This document shows positions 56,139-64,000 of a stretch of 64,000 nt of DNA, one piece after another (position 1 is the first letter of the stretch; each line of letters starts with the position of its first letter). The DNA is from Stromatinia cepivora. Lineage: Eukaryota; Ascomycota; Leotiomycetes; Helotiales; Sclerotiniaceae. The notes under the pieces are model-generated. The model saw only the letters and a list, made by a program, of their open reading frames with translations, searched no databases and was not told the DNA's origin. Both the position numbers and the translations under genes were made by a program. The DNA lies in NCBI GenBank assembly GCA_014898415.1, contig RCTD01000016.1, positions 930,001 through 994,000 of the forward strand, in the 5' to 3' direction.

Positions 56139-56226
56139 TCTTAGCACTCACTCACTCTCTTAGCACTCACTCACTCTCTTAGCACTCACTCACTCACTTA
56201 CTCACTCACTCACTTACTCACTCACA
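56139..56226. repeat. 19-bp tandem repeat plus (CTCA)n
   Basis: Three copies of TCTCTTAGCACTCACTCAC followed by CTCA/CTTA tetramers, ahead of the kinase coding region. Confidence 0.8.
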
Positions 56227-56310
56227 CCCGCACACCCTCACACCCTCTTTTAACCTTTCTTGTACAGGAAATCCAACTTACATACTGTCGTTAAAGTCTA
56301 GAAACTAAAA

Positions 56311-56350
56311 AACAACAACAACAACAACAACAACAATAACAATAACAAAA
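56311..56350. repeat. (CAA)n microsatellite
   Basis: About seven CAA units turning into AACAAT units, in the probable kinase leader. Confidence 0.85.
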
Positions 56351-56985
56351 AACGAAGGAAAATAAAAAAAGAAATTCGAAAAGATTATCATAAGCAACCA
56401 ATAACATATCGGCAAAGAAAATTACAATCACAATTATAATTACAATTTCAATTTCAATTCACTTTCCCATTATCAACAAAAACAACCAACCTCAAAACCC
56501 TCTTCACATCCATCTTGGGTTTCCCCAGCCACCCACATTTACTCTCTCTACGAATTATAATCAACGGGTTCAATTAATCGGCCAACCACACAGCAAAGAA
56601 AAAGGTCAACGCTAAAACTAAAGAGCCGTACCGCCTTTAACACCTCGACCGCCTATTTTTTTTATTAGGAGTTGCGATATCCCAAAATAATAGTCGCCAG
56701 CGCCAGCCGCGACCTTTTTTTAATCGTCGAAACTTTAAATTCAACGATCCTCTATTGAAGATTGTTATCGCCAGCTTTCTGAAAACCCCTGTTCAAGGAG
56801 CAATTACTTCCCTCGAACCCTTCCACCCCCCAATGATGTTAGTTGGTGGAAATAGGTGGTAGACCGGCGAAAAATCTCGCAATCATAACGCTGCTTCTGG
56901 ATTGTGCTTCAGCAACGGTCATTGTAATTTCCGGTTGCTAGACACCCAATCTGCGATTGACAACAGTGCGCAAAATTAATAAGAG

Positions 56986-59900
56986 ATGTCTTCAGCCGCT
57001 TTGCAGACCGCCCCTCACCAGCCAACATCAATAGGATCGCAATCACCAGTTGCAGCACCATCATCTTCGGGGAGACCTTATACTTCTGGATCGCAACAAC
57101 AATCTCGAGACCCTTACTACAATCAAAATACTACAAACACCTCTCCATCATCGGCACGAAAACCATCTCGAAGGCCGAGCGGCAATGGCGCATCTACAAA
57201 CACACCTCCTCAGCCTCAGTACAGTTCACCTTCGGTAACAACAAACTCAGCACCCATAAACTCTCGTACCACTAATCCTTCGAACCACACATCCCCAACG
57301 GCTTCAACGGCCGCTGCTAGCTTTTCTCCAATGGCTCCGGGCGATCATCAGCGAGGTGTGCCCCCAGTTGTCTCGGAAAGAACATCTTCAAATAGACCCA
57401 ACCCAGCAATGGCGGCTGCATCTTCGGCAGCAAATCGTAGCTCGAGTTCTAGACGAGGTGAAAACACGAACGAGCAGAGGGCGAGAGATTCTCCACGTCG
57501 GGCACAGTCACAAGAGGACCAATATCATGAAAGGAGGAATATACAAACCAATGGGACGGGAAATGAGGATGCTGCTGCTGCCAATGCGGCAACCCGAGCC
57601 AGGCGTAGAGCTCAACAATCACCTGAAGCTTTACCACACAGGTCGAATGGAACTAGAGAACAGAGAGCTGGTCAATCCGCCTCTAATGCACAAAGTAGAT
57701 CACATCCAGTGGGTACTAATTCGCCCGCAGGTCTGTCTCATGAGGCAAGCGAGGTGCTAAATCGTGTGTTGGTCAGCGATCCCAAGGTAGATTTGGGGCG
57801 CGAGAGGGAGCGAATGGCTGAGGCTGCACCTATTTCCGCTGCAGCTCCTCCGGTGATTGAAGAGGCTCCTCGGCAGCAGAGATCACGTCACGATCACACA
57901 GCCAACTCTGGAAAACGAGAAAAGCACAGTAAATTTGGAGAATATTATCTGGGTAACACTCTTGGTGAGGGAGAATTTGGTAAAGTGAAAATGGGCTGGA
58001 AATCAGAAGGTGGTGTTCAAGTAAGTCTATGCTGAATACCGTTTCGATCTCATACTAATCATCATTTCAAAGGTTGCCATCAAACTCATTCGCCGCGATA
58101 GTGTAGGAACGAATCCCACGAGACTTGCAAAGATATATAGAGAAATCGCTATTCTTCGAGAAATATCACACCCGAATATCGTTCAACTACACGAAATGGT
58201 CGAGACAGAAAAGCAAATTGGAATCATTCTGGAGTATGCTTCAGGGGGAGAACTCTTTGACTACATTCTCAACCACCGCTACCTCAAGGATAATGCTGCT
58301 CGCCGACTCTTCGCCCAATTGGTTTCCGGCGTTGGATATTTACACAAGAAGGGAATTGTTCACCGAGATTTGAAGCTTGAGAACCTCCTGCTCGACCGCA
58401 ACCGCAACATTATCATTACAGATTTTGGTTTTGCAAACACTTTTAATCCAGACGATGAGCTCGGAGATGAGATCGAGTACAATTTGTCCAGTCGTGAATA
58501 TGTCAGGCGTATGGAATTGGATAAGATTTTGCCTGGCGGTACGCGGAGAGGAGATTTGATGCAGACAAGTTGTGGAAGTCCGTGTTATGCAGCTCCAGAA
58601 TTGGTTGTGAGTGATTCGCTGTACACTGGCCGCAAGGTCGATGTATGGAGCTGCGGGGTAATATTGGTAAGTCTTGGTCACTGCACCTGTTGATAATTTT
58701 ACCGCTAACATGAATGCAGTATGCAATGCTTGCAGGATATCTACCTTTTGATGATGATCCAGCCAATCCCGAGGGCGATAACATTAATCTCCTTTACAAG
58801 TACATAGTTTCGACACCACTTACATTTCCCGAATATGTCACACCGCATGCTCGAGACCTTCTCCGCCGTATTCTTGTTCCAGACCCACGCAAACGTGCAG
58901 ATTTATTCGAAGTTGCCCGACATAGTTGGTTAAGCGAATATGCACATGTTGTTGGCTTTATTACTAGTAGCACAACAACTACTGTGGAGATTGCGAACAC
59001 CACAGTTCCTTCTGATGAACCTCAAGAGGCCCCACTACTCGCTAGAAGTGCTTCAGTTCGGGAACCCAAATCACAAAAGGCGCCCGCGGCTGTGGGTGAC
59101 CTGAGCAGGAAACATGGACATGCGGACCAAGATGGAGAAGAGGCACCTGCCAAAACTTCCAAAGACAACAAGAGGAGAACTGTACAAGTCGAGTATGTGG
59201 CTCCAAGATCGCAGACACAAAGAGGCGAGCCTTCTGCCAACTCGTCCAGTGTTCAATCTGGTTCTAGAACACGCGCTCGTGCTGGTAGTCAAGGTCCAGT
59301 CGAGATTTCTGCAGCTTCTCAGGCTGCGAGAAGAAATGTACCTACAGGAGAAAAGCCTTTACTTCAAGATCCTTCAGTGACAAGAGAAGCTCAATATGCA
59401 ACCTCGGCAAGAAGACCGGGAAGCTCACAGCGACAACAAGGTATGCCTCCACCTGCTCGAACTACTCGAGAACATCGCGCAGCATCAGAAATTAATCATA
59501 TGGCCCCAGTTACTGGTCAACCATCTATCGCAAGGCCAAATACCGGTGGTTCCATGACTTCTAATAGGTCTGGATCTATGGGTTTCCCGACACGCGGCTC
59601 GTACAGTCAACCTGTGGCGCCAACCGTCGCTGGAACTAATGCTCATGGCCGTATGTCTCAACCTCAACCAAAGAGTTCGAGGAATTACAATATATCCCCT
59701 CCTATGGTGCAAGGCGAACAAACCTTTGAATATCCTACACAAGCAACTTCCCAACCAATAGCTCCGAAATTCGCCAAGGTCGCCGGCCTTCCGGCGGGAA
59801 CCGGAAATGTACCATCTGAGGGTAGCAAAACTCACAAGAGGTCAAACACAATTGGTGGTATATTTAGCAGAACAAATTCGCTGTTTGGGGGTAAGTCACA

Positions 59901-60681
59901 CTCTGAAAAATCTTCAGAGAAACCGAAGAAATCATATCCACCAGTCAGCATGTCAAATGCCAATATCACAAATGCCGATGATTCAAGGCAGTCGATGGAC
60001 TCTAGACGCTCCATATCTTTTGGATTTGGCAAGAAGAGAAGTGGAAGCATAACCGGGCGATCCCAAACCGGTTCTCAGGAGAAGGCATCAAGAAGATTTT
60101 CCCTTCTTCCGGCATCATTCTCCCTCAAATCCATTGGCATCGGTAAAGATCCAGGTACTCCACCTGCTAGTACTCCGACCGATGGCCACTATGAGCCATA
60201 CCCTGAGACCCAAGGTAATCATCTTGATGCGCCGCAGGACAATAGGGAAGCAAGAAATATTAGCGGAAGTACTGCAGATTATCAGCATGTTGATGGATCT
60301 TATGCCGCTAACCCTGCACAACAAGAGCGACAACGTTTTGCTCAACCACAACAACAAAATCCAGATTCTAGGTTGGTTGGTCCACCAGAATTCCTGCCAC
60401 CCATAAACCTCCGCCAAGATGAATCGGCATTAACGACTGACTCTGAATCTTCATTCGGCCAAAGTCGACGTGGGCCTTATCAGAATGAGAATAATACCTC
60501 GTATGAAGACTCACGACGACCGGTAGGACGCAATGGTAGAGGCGTATTACAGAAGAACAACCGGAAGTTTGCTGATGCTTATGACCAAGAGCATGCACAC
60601 AACGACCATGGAGGTAGTAGTGGCGCAGCTAGAAAGGTCATGGACTTCTTCCGAAGACGTGGAAAGGCTCGTGGAGAGTGA
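56986..60681 (+). CDS. KIN4: Kin4-like serine/threonine protein kinase
   Basis: CAMK-group kinase of the fungal Kin4 type; in yeast Kin4 guards spindle position. Three exons (56986-58020, 58073-58666, 58720-60681), introns of 52 and 53 nt, 1196 aa. Residues 1-315 are disordered and Ser/Gln/Pro-rich. The kinase domain runs about 321-630 with all catalytic elements: GEGEFG (327-332), VAIK (Lys349), HRDLKLEN (Asp444), DFG (462-464), TSCGSPCYAAPE (Thr510; APE 519-521). Between DFG and APE lie about 54 residues, longer than the usual 20-35, through an acidic-to-basic insert (ELGDEIEYN, REYVRRMELD, GTRRGDL). The C-terminal 560 residues are disordered, with repeated RSGSxxF/RRS-type sites, and end in a basic MDFFRRRGKARGE tail. 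Start at the ATG 56986. The insert and tail argue for the filamentous-fungal Kin4 form, though related kinases were not excluded by search. Confidence 0.9.
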
Positions 60682-61876
60682 AAGTCGGCTCGAGATAATA
60701 GTCTTTTTAAATGATATCACTTCGACATATAGACGACAATAGCTTTGCTCAATTCTGGATTATGCATAAGCTTTCAGCGAAAGCCTCGGAAACTTGCCAT
60801 TCAGCTTTTGGTCTGATTGATAGCAAGTATGCTTTCATTTCTCTAGAACGGCTTGGCGGGCCCGCTGGATTTTGGTATGGGAGGATGAAAGGAGTGTGGA
60901 CAGGCGTTCTCTTGCATTTCATCATATGGTTCGCTTGTTATATTTTTGCGCTCAACTCGACCTCTGCCTCGATTTGTGGATTGTGAACTCATCAGCGATG
61001 GATGGGTACTTGGCTCCTTATTTTACTTCGCTGTGGATAAGATTATATCTTTGGGTTATGGGAGTTGAATTGAGTAGCATTTGTGTGTCTTGATTGTGAA
61101 GAGTAGCCGAATAGTTTATTTTCTCTTACCTTGGCTTAAAGTTGTTGTTTCGCTTTTTATTTTCTCTTCTCTATTAATTTGGTGATGTGGGGGGATGGAG
61201 GGATGGGAGTGAGAGGGAAGTGGGATATCTTATTTGGTTGGTGGTGATAGTGAGGTCTCAAATGGTGATTTTCTTCGAAAGGAAATACGCGTGTGCTTGA
61301 AAGGTGGAATACTACGATCAAGCGGTAGATCTACACCATTGGAAATGAAAGAGTAAGAGAATCAGAGCACGCGTGTGGAGGGAGGATGGATTTGAGACTT
61401 GTGATAAAGATGTAGGGGAAAAGAGAAGAGAAAAGAGAAATGCGAGAGAGGGGGAAGGGGAAGGGAAGAGTGATGATGGATGGGGATGGGGATATGAACC
61501 CTGGGGTAAATCATTTGTAATAATTGAGATCGAAAACAAGAAAGCATCATTTGAAACATTACTTTGGACTACTTTTGACTTGAGTTTGACGCAGCTTGGC
61601 TTGGCTTGGCTTGACTTGTTTCTTGGGGATGTTTTTTGTGATTTGATTTGTGTGTGATGTCAAATTTGTTCATGTTCATTTTTTAAAGATATCATTGATA
61701 CAAATCCGCATTTCCATTTTTGAGACCCGGTGAGCTCGGACCGTCCTGCCGGTAACATTCCAAACGTCATTAAATCCTGTACCTTCCTTTCGTGTGTCCG
61801 CCACCAGCATGTAACAATATCTCATCTCCTGGCTCCTTCTTCCACTAAATATGTATACTAATCTTCCTATACCATC
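60682..61876. other. spacer after the kinase gene
   Basis: 1.2 kb holding the kinase 3' UTR and the promoter of the next gene. It contains purine-rich GAGAAG/GGAAGG tracts (61420-61470) and GCTTG tandem units near 61592-61615. The frames seen are in the 3' UTR and lack features. Confidence 0.45.
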
Positions 61877-62935
61877 ATGGATCAAACGATCAATTTGATT
61901 TCCGCACAACTTCAAACCACTCTCAGCGATTCCATTCGCGAAGCTCTCAATACCCATCGACCCCTCATCACTCATCTCAATGCAGACACTACATGGCTCC
62001 TTTCAATACCCTATCCTCCTAATGCGTACAATCCATTCAGCAGATCATATTATCATATATTGATTGATCCATGGCTACGCGGTGGTCAAAGTGATGTCGC
62101 GGCATTCTTCAGTCAACAATGGCATGCGAATCCAAGTGCTGTGCAAAGCATAAATGAAGTTGAGGAGGTCATCAAGGGTATTGAGGAAGTCGCACATAAG
62201 AATGGAATTGTGGGAGATGGAAGCTGGATTGATGCGGTGGTGGTGAGCCACGAATTTACAGACCATATGCATAAGGAAACTTTACTCGAGATCCCCAGCA
62301 CCGTTCCCGTTTTCGCGACTTCGAAAGCTGCTGCGGCCATTTCGTCTTGGGTGCATTTTGATCATGTGGATGAAGTACCTAGGTTTGATGGTGATTGGAG
62401 AGAAGCTTCTTCGGAGCATTTGCCGGACTGGGTGGGAATATCAAGAGTTGCGAAAGCGGGTGTGGATTTACTTTATTACCATTCAGCTGTTATGATTACA
62501 TTTTCTATTTTTGCGGAGAGTAATATCCTGAATGAAAGTGCGGGCGAAGAGATACCCGAAGCCGTGATATATACACCTCATGGAATTGATCCTGGTGATC
62601 TCACATTGGTAGGAGATGCTCAGCCGCCTATCCGGACCCTCGCGTTACTACATGGGTTACAGGATATTTCCTTACCTCGAGCACAATTGAATAAAGGGGC
62701 ACATAATGGATTGAAGGTCCAAAGATTGTTGAATGCAAAATACTGGCTTGGTACACACGATGAGGTCAAGATGGGTGGAGGAATAGTGAGTTGGTTTTTG
62801 AATCGGAAGGTTGTGACGCTGAAGGAAGCATTGGAGAGAGAAGCCATGGAAAACGGGGACAGTGGTGATGTAGAAAAGGTAGGAGATATCAAATTTTTGG
62901 AGGTGGGAAATGGCGAGAGTTTAATTTTGGTGTAA
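61877..62935 (+). CDS. metallo-beta-lactamase-fold hydrolase-like protein
   Basis: Single exon, 352 aa, start at the ATG 61877. The fold is suggested by the N-terminal strands (TTWLLSIPY, YHILIDPWLRGG with the Asp of strand 2) and the metal motif SHEFTDH (His125, Asp129, His130), a form of HxHxDH with the first-pair His replaced by Phe/Glu spacing (HxxxDH). Later VIYTPHGI could supply another ligand. It ends KFLEVGNGESLIL. Fungal proteins of this type are numerous and largely uncharacterised, so no substrate is proposed. With one of the usual two N-terminal histidines missing, metal binding may be altered. Confidence 0.75.
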   Translation: MDQTINLISAQLQTTLSDSIREALNTHRPLITHLNADTTWLLSIPYPPNAYNPFSRSYYHILIDPWLRGGQSDVAAFFSQQWHANPSAVQSINEVEEVIKGIEEVAHKNGIVGDGSWIDAVVVSHEFTDHMHKETLLEIPSTVPVFATSKAAAAISSWVHFDHVDEVPRFDGDWREASSEHLPDWVGISRVAKAGVDLLYYHSAVMITFSIFAESNILNESAGEEIPEAVIYTPHGIDPGDLTLVGDAQPPIRTLALLHGLQDISLPRAQLNKGAHNGLKVQRLLNAKYWLGTHDEVKMGGGIVSWFLNRKVVTLKEALEREAMENGDSGDVEKVGDIKFLEVGNGESLILV

Positions 62936-63285
62936 TGGTTTTGTACCATCCCAAGTGGTCTGAGATGCTATCGTTGCTGTTGTTGCATGTCAAATCTACA
63001 GACTAAGTATCACATAAGAGAAATGAATTGAGGGCTACTCGTTTGAAGAAGAAAAAGAGCTCTCTTTGCAAGTCATTGTCGGAATTCGTCTTTGATACTA
63101 TTCATCCCGTATTCTTTATCTCAATCATTTTTATTCTTCCTTTGTTCCTGGTGGAATTGTACCTCATAATTTCTCCATTTGTAGCAAGAACAACCCTTCC
63201 GTAACATAGTTCGATCATAAATATTCGCAAGGCGACCAGATCAGACAGAATACCCCTACGAAAGTTTCTTGGCGCCATATTGAAA
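62936..63285. other. short spacer
   Basis: 350 bp with the 3' UTR of the MBL-fold gene and the promoter of the next gene. Nothing else seen. Confidence 0.4.
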
Positions 63286-64000
63286 ATGGCTTCTCATGGG
63301 TGTTCGAAACCGCAATTACCTCGTACTGAGCTTGCGGAGAAATATGGCCATCTCCTTGTGCCAATAATAAAAGATGCAATACCATTAAAGAGTGGTCTCA
63401 CTCCAGTAACTTTGAAGCCACACGCTACTGATTCTGAGAAAACATTCGCCGATGATGTGCGCTATGTGCATAGACGTCTCTATTCAAGTGCGCAATTCTC
63501 ACTTCTCATTATTAGATGATTGCTAATACATTCTACGTGCAGACTTCACAGCTGCGGAGTTGGAGAGGATAGAAGCTGTAGCTCCGCTCTACAGCATATA
63601 CGAAGACGAAACTGCAGTTAACCCCAGTGTTGATATTGCCATCCATCCTGTAATGCAAAGAAAAAAGTGGAATTATCCTCTGCCGAAACAAGCAGCTGAA
63701 TTCCCCCTTGGGAAAGATTTGGATGGATACTGGAACGCTGTTAGTACAAGGCTTTTGTATAGAGGCATTAATGGTTCTAATGGTGATGGCAGTATACAAA
63801 TGACATTGTGTGGGAAGCCTTACTTCCCTCCCTACGAATAGCCAGCTTGTATTTCTCGCATATGGATATGTGGCCATGGTAACTATACCCCGAGTTATTA
63901 CCGGCTCAAGATTTAATTGATCTGTATAGGTATGATGCTCTGTTTGCCGCAGAATGGACTGAAATTCCGAAAGAGGAGGTCTCAAGGATGCACTTATTTG
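63286..64000 (+). CDS. unrecognised protein, 5' part only (runs off the window)
   Basis: Start at the ATG 63286 (MASHGCSKPQLPRTELAEKY). First intron 63488-63542 (55 nt, GTGCGC donor) joins HRRLYS to NFTAAELERIEAVAPLYS. The second exon reads on (NPSVDIAIHPVMQRKKWNYP, GYWNAVSTRLLYRG) and then meets TAG at 63839-63841. A later open segment (63932 onward, DALFAAEWTEIPKEEVSRMHL) after a TATAG acceptor suggests further exons. The last visible intron is probably 63880s-63930, but how the frame passes 63839 is unclear: either an unseen intron around 63770-63841 or a break. No domain is recognised. Confidence 0.5.

Larger units (their letters stand above)
52776..56985. other. 4.2 kb desert and long leader of the kinase gene
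   Basis: No gene is supported. The distal 1 kb is rich in simple repeats: a 19-bp tandem at 56139-56226, (CAA)n at 56311-56350, and A/T-rich blocks, consistent with a long 5' leader. A GGTAC-based inverted repeat lies at 55873-55896. Short frames at 53170-53420, 54581-54811 and 55503-55721 lack coding features. Confidence 0.5.

Noticed and set aside
56139..56226. CRISPR-like direct repeats
   Set aside because: Contiguous 19-bp tandem with no unique spacers, in a eukaryotic genome.
60711..61093. Plus frames after the kinase stop
   Set aside because: Lie in the kinase 3' UTR, no features, and the kinase already ends in its characteristic basic tail.

Overview
This window reads as nuclear DNA of a filamentous ascomycete. 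Genes are split by short introns (mostly 47-60 nt) with GT..AG ends and CTAAT/CTAAC branch sites, intergenic DNA is AT-rich and full of microsatellites, and the products are typical of Pezizomycotina: a Clr5-domain protein, a Zn2Cys6 regulator, GH64, a GWT1-type acyltransferase and a Kin4-type kinase. The style resembles Leotiomycetes, perhaps Sclerotiniaceae; that placement is inference from memory of families, not a search. There is no rRNA, no CRISPR array, no intact transposon and no obvious secondary-metabolite core gene.

Layout. 1-14.3 kb: a truncated Clr5-domain protein (-), a GH64 beta-1,3-glucanase-like protein (+), a copper amine oxidase with a peroxisomal C-terminus (-), two nested MITE-like inverted repeats, an amino-acid/choline-type permease broken by two stops and a frameshift (+), its convergent Zn2Cys6 neighbour (-), and a tRNA-Ser(AGA). 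14.3-24.1 kb: a long-chain acyl-CoA synthetase (+), a four-repeat LGFP protein (-), a SPRY-type protein (+) and a DEDDh exonuclease of the Gfd2 type (+). 24.8-35.5 kb: two tandem acyltransferase-3-like membrane proteins (-), the upstream one fused to a GH16-like ectodomain, then a processive GT2 synthase (+) and a disordered basic protein (-). 35.5-43.1 kb is a 7.5 kb gene desert with a few exon-like blocks. 43.1-44.8 kb: a Cps1/hyaluronan-synthase-like GT2 (+). 44.8-49.3 kb is a second desert. 49.3-52.8 kb: an uncharacterised protein (-) divergent from GWT1 (+). After a third desert, 57-64 kb holds a Kin4-like kinase, a metallo-beta-lactamase-fold protein and the 5' part of an unknown gene (all +).

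Biology. Several genes point at the cell surface: GH64 (beta-glucan), two GT2 polysaccharide synthases, two membrane O-acyltransferase-like proteins and GWT1 (GPI-anchor inositol acylation). The run 24.8-32.9 kb, with polysaccharide synthase beside tandem acyltransferases, is the best candidate for a little-described system, possibly synthesis and acylation of a surface glycan. The peroxisomal amine oxidase, acyl-CoA synthetase and decayed permease with its regulator suggest nitrogen and lipid catabolism. Several coding starts were corrected to the first ATG, and GWT1 was extended by a 32-codon first exon.
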